A DNA stretch of 64,000 bases from positions 20,024,587 through 20,088,586 of the forward strand of contig NC_071333.1 in assembly GCF_010183535.1 (NCBI RefSeq), written 5' to 3'. A program made the translations under genes and the position numbers. Positions 22,953 through 34,234 of the stretch are shown one piece after another. Each line of letters opens with the position of its first letter. Within the stretch, counting starts at the first letter, position 1. Source of the DNA: Caenorhabditis remanei (lineage: Eukaryota > Nematoda > Chromadorea > Rhabditida > Rhabditidae). The notes under the pieces are model-generated. The model did no database searches. It worked only from the letters and a program-made list of their open reading frames with translations, and was not told the DNA's origin.

Positions 22953-23797
22953 ATGCCAACCGGCATGGCGCGTTGTCCCCAAGTATTACACAGAAAAGAG
23001 AAAGAGGGAGTGATAGAGAGCGGTGTGCGCTGGGGGGTGGCCGAAGAAAGGGGAGGAGAGGTAATCGCGTCATTTCTTATCAGTTTTCATTATTATAGTT
23101 TTTCCGATGCATTGTAATGTTAAGAATTTATATATCACAAAATATATCATTATATTACACTGGAGTTTTTTTTTGAATAGTATCGAAGATAATGACAAAC
23201 GGGTGGGTTGGGTGTAAGCGTGAGATAATGATAAGGATTGATTAAGAAAGAATATAGTTGAATATAAAAAAAAAGTATCTGAAAGGAAAATATTGGGAAA
23301 GTGGAATCAGTGATTTTTCATAAAACCATCGAGATGGTTCTAAAAAAGAATATATATCGAGGATAAAGAAACGGGTCACACTACGTTAGAGGGGGACTAC
23401 GCAATTCCCGAAAGATCGATTTTTAAATGAATCGACGCAGAATCTCGGGTAAAAGAGAAACTCCTCTTGGATGGAGGTCTAAAAACTGATTGGAGGAAGT
23501 TATGAGCTCGGCAAAAAATCGCTCATCGTGGAAAACTTTTTATGTTGAAATTTTGATTATTTTTCAATTCATGTTTACTCTCACGTGCACCACGATAACT
23601 TTCTCCAATCAATTTTTCAGACCTACATCCAAAATGGTTTTTCCCCAAGATTCTTCCTCGATCCATGTGAAAAATCGACAGTTTAGGACGAAAGTTATAG
23701 AAAAGGTGTGAAGAAGTCAGAAAAAGATAGATTGTTGGGTAGGATAGAAAAACAGAATAACATTATTGAAAAAAGAAGGAATAAATATTATGATTAT

Positions 23798-25058
23798 TTA
23801 CTCGAAAGCATTATCATCTTCACTGTTCACAACGAAGGTGAACATGTTTTTGCGAAGAGTGGCGGTAGCAGTCATCCCATCCGTAATGCGTGAAACGACG
23901 ATTTCACTGTTCTTTGCAGCGTGTCTTTCCGGGTTCATCAAATCAGTGACATTCAATCTGCAAAAAGAGTCTGTTTGCAAAAGTTCGGAAAGGACATAGT
24001 TATTCTCAATTATGTGAACTTTGTATGGGAAAAAGCAATTATATATAATTGAAGGTTATACTGAATTTTGAGAACCTGAGCACGTCACTATATCAAACTC
24101 ACTCTGAGACTGGCTCGATGGGGACAATTCCTTGGAAGACTTCATCGACGGTCAAATTTTCTTTAAGCTTCCAGAAACGCATGCTAAACGACTGCAAGTT
24201 TTTGAGTTGTTGTCCTTTGATCCAAGTTTTTATGAATCCATTGAGGTTTGACATTTTTGTATTGTCAGTGTGAATCAAGGCAATTTTCGACTCCATCTTC
24301 AGGAAATAGTCGAATGGGAGAAACTCGGCATGGATATTCATGTTCTCATGTTTGATAGGCTCCACATTCTTCTCTCCAGCTTTAATGACGTCAGTGTACT
24401 TGATTCTTGGAAGCCTGAAATTCTCAGCAGTGAGATCTTCCAATAGAAAACGGAGCTGTCCTGGAGTGAAAGTGACGTCATGATGGGAGCTGTAGTAGAT
24501 TGAAGAGAACTTCCTGGTGATTTTCCAGATGAAGCACTCAAAAAAGTCGTATTTGAGAAGTTCGTTGAAACGAACTTCGAACTTCTCGACTTGAAGAAGA
24601 TTCAAGTACTTCCTGGTGTACTCCTCCAAAATGCTCATTCTGCTCGATGGATTTCTCTCGGTCTTCTTGATGGTGAAAATGGTGTCCGTCTCGGTTCTCT
24701 CGAATTTGAAGTCCTTTGCAGTTCTGAACAAGTCAAAGTCGGAGGATGCCACCTGGAACTTGAACTTCTTGTGGTCCTCCCCAAAATCGAGTTCGATTCT
24801 CGGGGTGTCTTCCAAGATCCACGTCATTTTTTTGCAGTTGATGCTGTTTTTGGTGTACTCAGGGGCAGCGCTTTGATCACATAAGGTTGCGGCTTCCACT
24901 CTGGAATTTAGAATTTAGAAAGGTGGACTAGAACTCATTAGTCACGAAACCAGAATTATAAGACCCTAAAACTACTGCAACACTCACCCGCTTGGTACAT
25001 CTTTCAACTTGGCATCCTCATTGAGTACAACATTTTTTATCTTGAGTTGCTCTGCCAT
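23798..25058 (-). CDS. FBA_2-type F-box-associated protein without a visible F-box
   Basis: Three minus-strand exons: 24988-25058, 24103-24900 and 23798-23957; phases join and give 342 residues. The C-terminal half has the look of the Caenorhabditis F-box-associated domain FBA_2: a LNGFIKTWIKG segment, a DEVFQGI segment, then a D-G-x-T-A-T-A strand and a final FVV before the stop. In that family the domain is thought to bind substrates for SCF ubiquitin ligases through an N-terminal F-box. Here the N-terminus begins MAEQLKIKNVV and shows no F-box, so either an upstream exon was missed or it is an F-box-less member. A GC box (ggcggggcc, about 25139) lies 80 bp upstream. An orphan copy of exon 3 remains at 8874. 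Confidence 0.8.
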
Positions 25059-25585
25059 TGCCTGCCACTGACCAAGAATAAACTGAATCAGTCAAAACGT
25101 GAAGAAGTGAAGAAAGGGTGTGAGAAAAAGTTCTTAAAAAGGCGGGGCCCACGGTAAACACAGGGTAGGCTGCTATAGAGACAGCCGAGCCTTCGTAGGT
25201 GTAATTACATGTTATATTGTTTTCCGCAAAACTCGAATTTCCGTTTGTCTGAAGTGAGTAGGTGTTTTGAGTGGGCGAAGTGCTAAAGGTTGTTTTCTGA
25301 GATTTTAAACAACGAAGAAATATAATGAATATTTATTATCAAAGTGGTTGGTAAGGGGAATTTGGTTGGAAAAATCATGAAGATAGCTGTAGGGAAACGT
25401 TTTTTTAAACGTTTTCAAAAAACGAGGAATTGTGTGACGTTTAGAGCAAAATATGACCTTAGTCCTCCTTTAAGGAAGATTTTTCAAATAAATGAATGAG
25501 AAGTAGCATTTATGAAGTTTAGCTGCCAGAAATGATCACCAAGATGATAATTACAATACCGGACAAAAAGGTATCAACTTTGGCT
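25059..25585. other. Promoter side of the FBA_2 gene
   Basis: No gene. It contains the GC box near 25139; the rest is AT-rich. Confidence 0.4.
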
Positions 25586-25875
25586 GTTTTCAGTGGAAAA
25601 TTACCAATGAGTGTGCCATAGTAATTCTGATTGTCACACCAAGAAAACTTTTAATGGATCATACAGATCAAGGGTAGAACTTTATTTTTGTAGTTGAAAA
25701 CGTTTTCGTACGGACACTCTTTATCAAGTTACATATCGACAAAATAATTTGTCTGTCAAATCGACCAATTTCAGTGCAAATTATTTTTTTGAGCTGTTGT
25801 CTTGAAATGACCAGAACTCTCTAGGGAGCCTCCGTACAAAGAAGTTGTCAACTACAAGAATGGAGTTCTACGTTC
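25586..25875 (+). repeat. Dispersed fold-back repeat R1
   Basis: The left arm holds tagaactttatttttgtagt and a following acggacactc; the right arm has the reverse (ccgtacaaagaagttgtcaa then ctacaagaatgg). Related copies lie at 4500-4720, 18945-19160, 55400-55700 and in part at 13660. The arms can pair into a long hairpin. Confidence 0.75.
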
Positions 25876-26679
25876 AATCTATATGATTCATCAATTTAAG
25901 AATTGTATTAACAGAAACAGAAAATATTCGAATGATTCAAAACTAGCTGGTTCAAAAATTATATAGAAAAATTCAATATGAAATTCAAAGATGTCTTAAT
26001 TCATCTTTTTAGTTTTTTCCGCAAGAAGAGTTTGAACCAAATTTGTCCAACCCATTTAAATCTGTAATACGAAAACAATTCCCTCATTTCCGGCAGGTCT
26101 AGACAACCGACATAGTGGCAAAAAGAGAGTATAGGTAATTATTATTATTATGATGAGAAATTGAATTTATTCTATTCATATCTGAAAATGAAAATCTTTG
26201 AACCATCCAAAAGACACTTCACATGTCTTTTGGATGATTAACGTGAAAGGCTGTACTGAATTCAAAATCAGAAGCGATGAATCGGAAAAGAAAGAAAATT
26301 TAAGAGAGAAAAAGAAAATGCAGGTTTATGGCGTAGTTATGAGTAACTGATATTTGATCTGAAACAAAATACTTAGTTTTGGCAGAAAATTTTTAAAATA
26401 GGGTTTGGGATCCTATAGGTCACGAAATATTGATAATAGTCTACTTTTTAAAAGACGTTTCTGGTGTCAACATTGAAGAAAAAACCTGGTTCAAATGTTT
26501 TAAGATGATGGAATTGTGAAGCATCTCTTCTCATTATGTCCATTCATTCCACATGTAAACATTTTCAACCAATCGAGCACGGACTTATTAACAGTGTTTA
26601 TTTTCAAACTTGGAAATTTAAAAATAACCATTTAGGAAGTGATTCGAATTAAACAACAGATGATCATACTGCCACCGAT
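25876..26679. other. Intergenic with a perfect 12-bp hairpin
   Basis: At 26204-26236 catccaaaagac and gtcttttggatg pair across a 9-base loop. It is not followed by a T-run. No gene seen elsewhere in the stretch. Confidence 0.45.
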
Positions 26680-27102
26680 TTAAATTTTTTCAACATCTCG
26701 CAGGTTGTATCCTTTTGATCGAAATTGTTCGAACGTGAATGGGTGATTGCACAGGTCTGAGAAACAAGTGCAGTGCCAAAAGTGAAAGACATCTGGAGGA
26801 TTCGATCTGGTTTTTCCTGTCTGAAAAAAATATTTCAGGTTTTATTATCATAAGATTTGAATTGAACTTACTCGGAGCACACATTCTTTTGTTCCACCAA
26901 AACGGAAATCGTCCATTCGTGTCGGCCAGGTGTCAGAACCGCCGTATCTCACCACATTGTGTTCAATATCAAAGACTGCATTGCAGTAGTGCTTTCCATC
27001 AACAATTACTTGTTTTTCTCCATCACAAGTATAACAACGAAGAGTCATTCCATTGGGTATATGGTTCAGGCAGAGAAGAGCCAGAAGAGCAAGCTTACTC
27101 AT
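26680..27102 (-). CDS. Small secreted Cys-rich protein, Ly6/uPAR-like (member 1)
   Basis: Two exons, 26872-27102 and 26680-26820, joining in phase 0; 123 residues. The N-terminus is a signal peptide (MSKLALLALLCLNHIPNG) followed by LRCYTCDG, the usual opening of a three-finger LU domain. Later Cys sit in HYCNA and KECVL, and exon 2 gives HCTCFSDLCNHPF, close to the C-x-x-D-x-C-N ending of that family. Such proteins are extracellular or membrane-anchored; no GPI signal is visible here. The tail (FTFEQFRSKGYNLRD) is conserved in the paralogs at 33.0 and 44.7 kb. The ATG at 27102 is chosen because the signal peptide begins there. Confidence 0.82.
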
Positions 27103-29100
27103 CCTTTTTTTTAGAGGAGAGTGTGCAGTTCGAAGGAAATAGAGTTTGAATATAGAGACAGTCACCGAGCAGCAGCGATGCCGAAACGAGATAGCTGATG
27201 ATCATTTTCCTATTTCACACTGCTGGTTATGATTAAACCCCGCCCATGTTCGAAACTACAGTATACAAGTAACACATTCTTTGCTCTGTCTACGTCACAG
27301 TAAAATAAATTCAACATTGTAACTATGATATGCAGGATTTTCAATTTCCGCTTTTGAGAAAAGTTGATTTCCGAATTTTGATATTTGAGTAGATAAAGTT
27401 AGTAAATAAAGTTATTTCCTCTAAAGCCGTAGGTGTCATGTGGTGTAGGTCATATGGATTCAATAATAATAATGTTTTGTTAAATTTATATTTAGGGTTG
27501 AATATTTATATTGGGGCATTTCGTGATCATCTCAAACCCAGAATCTTCGTAGTCTTCATTATTTCCGAGTGGATGCATATTAATTTGGTGGTAGAAATTG
27601 TCAAAATGTTTCGTTGTCATCACACATGACTACTTTTGGAAACATGAATGTGAGAGACGTGTCATTTGATAGGTTTCTATGAGACATCAACAATTAATGT
27701 TTTCCATGATGTTCCAGGTTTTTTTTCTATTATCCCAGTAACCTCACTCTGAATCGAGGAATGTAAGATATTTCCTGGTTTTCACTCGCGGAGTTGGCTA
27801 CAAACTACATAAATATTAGAATCACGTGTCCACCACAACTTGGGATTATCCAGTAATCCAAGATTTTCTATTTTGAGACATCCTTTTCTGTTTTTCTTTC
27901 CGTTTTAAACGGAGAATGAAATAACATACACTTAATCTGGTAGTTCAAACTAGAGTTAGTACTCAATAATAGATGTGCAATATAAAAAATTATATAGTTA
28001 GATTTAATAAACAAAAACGGTTCTGATGACATATGGTGCACCACTGGCCAAATTCAGTCAAAGAAACTACGCAAAAAATGTTGGTCCTAGATTTTAAACT
28101 TTGAATCTTTCTTATGCTAATACTATGTATTTAGCGTTGTAATTTCTGCGCCAACGAAACGTCCCTTCTTTCCTTTCATCCATCTCAGATTTTATTTAAA
28201 TATATCCATTTTTACTTCTGACTTCCGTTTTCTTTTCTAGGAAATGCCTTATGCTAGCTGCCCGTAATCCTCCTTCCACCTTTTTCCACTTTCATAATCT
28301 TCTCCTAGAAAAAGTTGCTAGGAAGTCTATAATAACAGAGAGCTTATTATCATTCCACTCATTTGAGTAGCCAGTCCAACTTTACTTTCATATTTTTCTG
28401 CCTCTCTACATCTCCTCGCTTTATTGAAAGAAAACTTCTGACTCAACTTTCCTAGAATCTTCGGATTCCTAGGAGTCCCTTATACGGGTTTAAATTTTTG
28501 TCGAATGGAATGATCTCATTAATCATATGGACGTTAATAGTTTTTCAGAGGTAAGTTAAATATTTTTATATTTTTATATCAGCAAATCCATAATTTCCGT
28601 TCCGCCAGCTGATGCATGACATACTATGATTATTGATTTGATTCCCAGCTCTGCAACTTTTCAATGATGCGTGTTGTGTTATGCCGTTTAACAACTTCTT
28701 GTGCGTTTATTTATATATCTACTCAAGGTCAACAACATTTTTCAAACGTTAATGAAGTGAATTATTAAAATGTTGCATGCCTAATTCTATCTTGGCATTT
28801 TGGGATAAAGCCAGGTTAAGATCAAAACCCCCAGTTTTTACACGTGTTTATTTTTTTATCTATTGAATAAAAAAGAGTTTCTGGGCAGTTCTTGTGTTGT
28901 TTGGTTTCAATTTCAGGGTTTTCAAAAGAGAGAAGGAGACGGAATGAGATGAAACGTGTTGTAATGGGATGCGCTGCGGAATAGACGTAGGAACTTCGTA
29001 GAAGACGGTTTATATTAAAAACATTATCACATCATTCATTAAAATCGATAATGTCAGAAAATACATTAACACGAAAATAAACACTTCTCCGTATTATGGT
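27103..29100. other. Intergenic
   Basis: taaaccccgccc (27234-27245) lies 131 bp before the ATG of member 1 and recurs before member 2. From 27250 to 29100 I see AT-rich sequence without convincing exons or repeats. Confidence 0.5.
27234..27245 (-). promoter_or_regulatory. GC-box-like element upstream of Cys-rich gene 1
   Basis: taaaccccgccc is identical to 33606-33617, which lies 122 bp upstream of the paralog at 33483. Matching sequence and spacing in otherwise different DNA suggest a shared promoter element. Confidence 0.5.
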
Positions 29101-29335
29101 AACGTATAATCCGGCTTAGTGGCTCAATCTTCTCTTCCCCGATAGAAAGTGCACATGACTGGGGAAATCACACGCCGTTTTGATATAAAAAAAAAAGCAA
29201 GCGGTCTTCTTTTCTTCATATTTTTCGTATAGAGAGCAGACCTGCCCAACGATTGGTTACTCCTTGGCTTTGAATGTTATACTTCTAAATTAGAAAATTC
29301 TTTTTTGTTTTTCTGCTCAATGATCCTCTTTTATA
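29101..29335. repeat. Old duplicated segment (related to 31550-31690 and 42650-42785)
   Basis: The first part (taatccggctta...agtgcacatgact) resembles 31558-31612. The second (gtatagagagcagacctgcccaacgattgg onward) resembles 42680-42780. No coding frame is kept. Confidence 0.65.
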
Positions 29336-29704
29336 AACTCTTTTTATTTTTTCAGTCAGGTCAAATATCTAGGTACCAGTCGGTTCACGTCGCCTAACGG
29401 CGACTGAACCTCCTTCTCAACACCACCCTTCTAAGTGTTACAGCGCCTACGGCGCTTTTCACACGGTTCAAACAATCGGGGTCTCAGAATTCTCTTTTTC
29501 TTCTGGTCCTATAACTTTTCTTCAGTTGTTAGTTGTATTTATTAGCTGAGCAACCCGTTCCGGAGAGAACAATTAAAACATCCCTACTTTTCTGATAAGA
29601 TTTCGACAAATTACTTCAGAAGAACAGGAACTTGGTAACTCTATTTTCCCCCTATCAAAAGGCAGGTGATCCTCTAAATATCAAGTTTGTTTACTTTTGA
29701 CTGA

Positions 29705-30325
29705 TCGTCGGCGATGCCGCCTCCCTCCTCTGAAGGCAAACTAAGGCTATATTAAGACAAATCCTTATTCTAGAATTAACCATCAATTCTTGAAAAGTGT
29801 TAGTTCATTCTCTATACTTATTTAATGGTTGAGACATCCGGGTCTTAGAATTAATTGTACTAAATACAGGAAATGTGGTTTTTGCCTGTCTGAGAAACCT
29901 TTTACCAAAAGAGAATTTCCAATTCACATCTTCAAAAGTTGCGCTTAAAGTATTCTTTTTTAGTTTTTGACTGATCGGCGGCGATGCCGCCTCCCTCCCC
30001 AAAACCTTTCAAGATGTTTTCCATATACACGGAAATCTTCTTCTTAGTCTGGTTTGATCCAAAAAGTTCTGCTTTCGGACTTTTAACTATTTGGCGGCGA
30101 TGCCGCCTCTCTTCTTTGGAATACTTCAAAACTATTTTGCATACTTCTACATAAGTTCAAAAGTTGAAGGACCCTCTTATTCAGTCTATTTTGATTCCAA
30201 TCCACATTTGTACCTGAAAGTGCTCCACAAAAGTTGGCAAAAGTCTTAAAGATCTTTGAAGAAATGCTCTTATGGACTCTTTTTGAGTTTTTGACTGATC
30301 GGCGGCGATGCCGCCTCCCTTCCCC
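29705..30325. repeat. Scattered copies of a GC palindrome module
   Basis: ggcggcgatgccgcc, a perfect 6-bp stem with GAT loop followed by tccctcc, occurs near 29711 (one change), 29972, 30093 and 30301. Three copies are preceded by tgactgatc. It stands out from the AT-rich surroundings. A looser relative is at 29388-29405. No gene accounts for it. Confidence 0.8.
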
Positions 30326-30491
30326 AAGAAGATGGGGACGAAAGTATTATGGGTAGTCAGTTTCTGACTCGGCGTTTGCAGGATTGTAATTTTTAAACAC
30401 TTTGAAAGTTGGAACTCAATCACCTATTATAGCAGAATTGCAACGGTGTGAACAGTGAAAAAATACTCTTGCAGACGTAACCCTTTTGCCC

Positions 30492-30716
30492 TATTGTCGA
30501 AACAAACTTTCTTGACATTCGGTGTTTGCGGACCTAAGTTCCCGCGCTTAAAATAAGCCACGCCCTCTTTCCGTTGTATCGGCTATGATTTTAGTCGAAC
30601 TCCCCGATCTTTTCTGAATATAAAGCGGAGATAACGGACAGAGGGCGTGGCTTATTTTAAGCGCGGGAACTTAGGTCCGCAAACACCGAATGTCAAGAAA
30701 ATTTGTTTCGACAATA
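30492..30716. mobile_element. Fold-back element with about 85-bp terminal inverted repeats
   Basis: The left arm 30492-30576 starts tattgtcgaaacaaac; the right arm 30632-30716 is its reverse complement with only a few changes. The core (cttaaaataagccacgccct) is identical in both arms. The approximately 55-bp centre is too short to code. This looks like a MITE or fold-back transposon. Confidence 0.85.
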
Positions 30717-30804
30717 CTAAATCTCGACTATAAAAAAAGTTATTTACAACTTTCATTTACTGGCTGCCTATGTTCTTATCAAAACAAAAAAACTAAAAAA
30801 ATTT

Positions 30805-30876
30805 TCCTACCTGGCGAGAATGAACTCACCACCCCATGCGTGTGAGTCATCTGCGTAGACCGCTACACCAAATACG
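30805..30876 (-). pseudogene. tRNA-like fossil
   Basis: On the minus strand TGGTGTAGCGGTCTACGC is a good A box and GTGAGTTCATTCTCGCC a fair B box/T arm. A seven-T run follows about 10 bases downstream. The acceptor stem does not pair, so it is a decayed tRNA or a tRNA-derived element. Confidence 0.5.
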
Positions 30877-30989
30877 CGCGGCCGGGGCGCTCTCGAGAGT
30901 GCAGTCAACAAACACCGAGTCAGTAGTCTTGAGCTTTCTACCACCCTGTCGGGACACACCTTTTCTCAACGCTTTTTACTGTTGAAATC

Positions 30990-32135
30990 GACATCGTCTC
31001 CAGAAGACGTCAAAATCAACTTTTTCAAAAAAAGAAAAGTTCGGGCATCAACTAATAAAAATTTCCTATCTGTCTATCTAGGTTTCATCAAAATCGGCCC
31101 ACTACGGAAGGAGTTATGATCGGCGACAAATAAACAGACAGGCGGAATCTGTTGAATATTATTAGTAAAGATATCTGTTTTTTTTAGTCAACTGTTTATC
31201 TTTTACCGTAAGGTCATCATGTGAAAATGAAAAATAACTTGAATTTCAAAAATAGTTCAATAGAAATGTAAACTTTACAATCAAACAGTTTTGGATAAAA
31301 TTTTCCGACTTCGTTTTTCTTCCTGAGATCTTAAGGTTGAAATCTTATGACTGCTTTTCTGAATTGAGACTCTACAGATTCTGAGTGAAATCTTCACACG
31401 CATCAATGATTATGAACATTTGTAATTTAAGACTACAAATAGGTAATTTTCAGTTTCAGTTTCGTAAGTATTCAAGTTCATCAACGTGGCCCAGGAAACA
31501 ACTATCACAAATTGTGGTTTCATATGCGAATTGACATACGCATAACCCCTTCTACACTAATCCGAGCTTGTGACTTAGTCTTCCTCTCCGCCCATGAATA
31601 GTGCACATGACTGGTCAAGACTCACATGCACTTTCGCAGGTATATAAGCAGCGAGTATGTCTGATTTGTTCATTTCTTTGCATTCAAAACAAATTTTTCC
31701 ACATTTTCCACACCTTTGAAAGTTTTAACCGTTTTATATGAATTTCTATTTATTTCTTAGAACAAATGCTAGTAACTATTTATTGTGTTTCAAGGGGAGT
31801 AATTAAATCTTGAAAGGAATTATATCATCAGTAATAAGTAACTAACAATCCATCTTGACACTTCAAATTGAGTCCACTTGAGTCTAAATCACATGTTCAC
31901 CTATTTGAAATCCTTGCCATCGATTATTTTCATGATTGAATAGCGATTGTGAACATTCAGCTTATTTTTTAACCAACCTTGTAAGCAATATGACCGGTAT
32001 TAAAAAATTTTGAGGTGTGAATACAAAAAATACAAATACCATTTAACAAGTAATTACATATTAACATAACTAGTCTTCTTAGTGGATCCTTTTTGGCTCA
32101 AGAGTATAGTTTTTTTTAAAAATTTTGTTAATGAG
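30990..32135. other. Repeat-derived intergenic DNA
   Basis: 31085-31140 (tttcatcaaaatcggccc... acagacagg) reads like the 3' end of a dispersed element. 31180-31480 is diverged but alignable to 42850-43115. A TATA-like tatataa lies at 31641, downstream of agtgcacatgact (31600), with no open frame after it. Confidence 0.4.
31600..31612 (+). promoter_or_regulatory. 13-bp motif AGTGCACATGACT before a TATA-like box
   Basis: Exact copies are at 29148-29160 (plus) and 41087-41099 (minus). The sequence tatataagcagc follows 40 bp downstream. Possibly the remnant promoter of a duplicated unit. Confidence 0.4.
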
Positions 32136-32139
32136 TATG

Positions 32140-33240
32140 CTGAGTGTCAGCCCAGATCACATAAAGCTGTGTTTCGAATCACGAAATAAACGGATAAGTT
32201 GTCTGTAATTTAACCGTTTCCATGCTTTTCTTCTGAATTGTAACATTCCAAAATTCGAATCTCTTCCTGTTTCACGATTTTCTCAGTATACGACCATGTT
32301 TATGAGACTCTACTAATGCCTTTTTCAATATCCGTAATGAATCTATGAAAGAATAGAGCCCTGCTTGAGGTCTTTATTGTCTCTATCATTCCACGCTATA
32401 CCATAAATCCTTTTTCTCTTTTATCTGTCATCTAGTGACGCCTTTTTTGTGCAAATTCTCTCCGTCTCTCACCGGATAAAACCCCTCGTGAAAGAGACTC
32501 AGAAATCAAAAGAAAGCAGAAACGAAGAAAAGGCGGAGTTAAAGGAGAAAACCAATGAAGCCCCACTCAAGGTCTCTACTTTTCCACTCCATACTATAAA
32601 TTCCTATCCAATTTCGATAGACCCATATCATAACTTTATTTTGAAGCGGTACAAAGTTTTTTCCGTCTCTCACGACTCATGAGGTGTGATAGAAGCTTAG
32701 AGATCAGAAGAGAGCCGGAACCAAGGAGAGAACCGAAACCACAAAGAGAGACCGAGTTCAAGGAGGAAAACGAAGCCGAAAACTGAAGCCGAAAACAGAA
32801 GAGTTGATCTCCTTTTATTCCCCCCATCAGAAATTTGATAACGCCAAAACACGGGCTTATTTAACAGGGTTTATTCAAGCGGTGAGGTTACAAGACAGAG
32901 ATATTTTGGATGAGTAGTAATTGAGAACAATTGTGCACATCGAGACGAGAATTCAAGACGGAAGACGAGAAGAGAGAGCAGTGGGGTCCAGGAGAGCAAG
33001 CAGTTAGTGGTGAGCAGATGAGTCATCAGCAGGAATCACCGATGGGACGAAGGATGGACGGAGAGTGTGGCCTCGTCGGGAGAACTCTTCGAAGCTGAAG
33101 GGGAAGTTGCAGAAGCTCTCATAGCAGATGCAGGCCCAGATGCTGGTTGTCTCTCCCGGGATAGTCATGATTGGAATGTCTGTCTGAAATGATTTATATT
33201 ATATAGATGTTTTCGTCTAATTTGTAATTCAACATACCTG
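32140..33240. repeat. Segmental duplication with 47745-48680
   Basis: The stretch from gtgtcagcccagatcac through the 3' flank and exon 2 of Cys-rich member 2 is collinear with 47755-48680. Homology stops at the intron just before exon 1 (attcaacatac). Confidence 0.8.
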
Positions 33241-33483
33241 AAGCTGACAGTCGGCCTCATTCAAGAAGTCGTACCGGAATGTGGGCTGCAGATCTTTTGG
33301 GTGAGCTCTTGATCCTCCGAACGATGCGTGGCCGTCTCCTACTTCAAAGTAGGCAGTGCAGAAGTGGCGGTCATGGACCGTTGATGTGGACCAATCGTTC
33401 ACGCGGTGGCAGCTGATGCCGAAGACTGAGACGGCCATGTTGAGAGCCAGGAAGAAGGCGAAGAGAGTCCGGGGAGAGCTCAT
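33004..33483 (-). CDS. Small secreted Cys-rich protein (member 2)
   Basis: Exons 33238-33483 and 33004-33183; 141 residues, phase 0 junction. Signal peptide MSSPRTLFAFFLALNMAVSVFG, then ISCHRV, HFCTAYF, ADCQL and, in exon 2, IWACICYESFCNFPFSFEEF. Six Cys outside the signal peptide, with C-x-C and FCNFPF near the end, match the paralog at 44.7 kb and resemble member 1. The conserved tail RRGHTLRPSFVP ends in a short acidic and His-rich stretch. I chose the ATG at 33483 rather than the upstream in-frame ATG because it starts the signal peptide. AATAAA lies on the minus strand near 32870, giving a short 3' UTR. Confidence 0.85.
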
Positions 33484-33605
33484 CGTTGAGAGTTCGAGAG
33501 GGTTCCAAAGGAAGTCGGAGGGTTCCAAGGGGTTTCAAGGGAGGAAGGTGGGCAGATGGATGATCTGATGAGTGATTAGTCGGCAGTTTCAGGTTTTTAT
33601 ACTCG

Positions 33606-33617
33606 TAAACCCCGCCC
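33606..33617 (-). promoter_or_regulatory. GC-box-like element upstream of Cys-rich gene 2
   Basis: taaaccccgccc, identical to 27234-27245 and at nearly the same distance from the ATG. Further ctccgccca, tccgccca and gaccccgcct boxes follow. Confidence 0.5.
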
Positions 33618-34178
33618 TTTTCCTACTCTACTCTAAACTCCGCCCAAATTTCAGAAAGGAGAATGATCCGCCCATTCTCCGGTACAAATGCCATTCTCGA
33701 CATGACCCCGCCTATTTTAAGATCAAGTCCAAAAGTGAGAAGATCAAAAAACGCTCAGAATACGAGAAGGAGAAGAAGGCTTAGGAATCGCAGTGAGTAA
33801 CATGTGTTATTTACTACGATTGGAATGGAAGAAGAAGGATAAGGAAGTATTTGAATAAAACAAACTAAAATATGACAGTTTAGGGGAGAACACTATGACA
33901 TCATCACATGAAAAGCCGTGGGAATTTTTAAAATCAGAGCTAATTCCGGAGTTTTCACTTTTGCAAAGATATGATGTCAGTCCATTGAATTTTCTCACCT
34001 AAACCTGGATGTGCATATAGTTCAACCGCTTTTTAAACTTTGAGAACTTTTTGTTATGTAAGATTCCTAACTAAGGAATGGTCAGAACTAGCAGTAAAGT
34101 TTTGGTATGTAAGCTACATTATTGGAAAGCTCGCTAAAAAAATAGAGGTCTAACAGGACATAAACGACAGTTAATTTC

Positions 34179-34180
<2 letters not shown>

Positions 34181-34231
<51 letters not shown>
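34181..34231. repeat. (TA)n microsatellite
   Basis: An uninterrupted run of about 25 TA dinucleotides. Confidence 0.98.

Positions 34232-34234
<3 letters not shown>

Larger units (their letters stand above)
18906..24005. repeat. Segmental duplication, copy B (probably ancestral)
   Basis: Collinear with 4465-9079. It carries the 5' flank, the chromo-barrel gene, the tRNA and the end of a complete FBA_2 gene that continues past the homology end. It has no RTE insertion, which gives the pre-insertion sequence for the RTE site. Confidence 0.92.

Noticed and set aside
26204..26236. 12-bp hairpin as a microRNA or terminator
   Set aside because: Stem too short for a microRNA precursor, and no T-run for a Pol III stop.
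29805..30423. Minus-strand frames sharing GGGIAADQSK
   Set aside because: The shared residues are just the translation of the GC palindrome module; the frames do not otherwise agree.
32449..32827. Charged frames near 32.5 kb
   Set aside because: Purine-rich repeat composition; the duplicate near 48.1 kb does not keep the frame.
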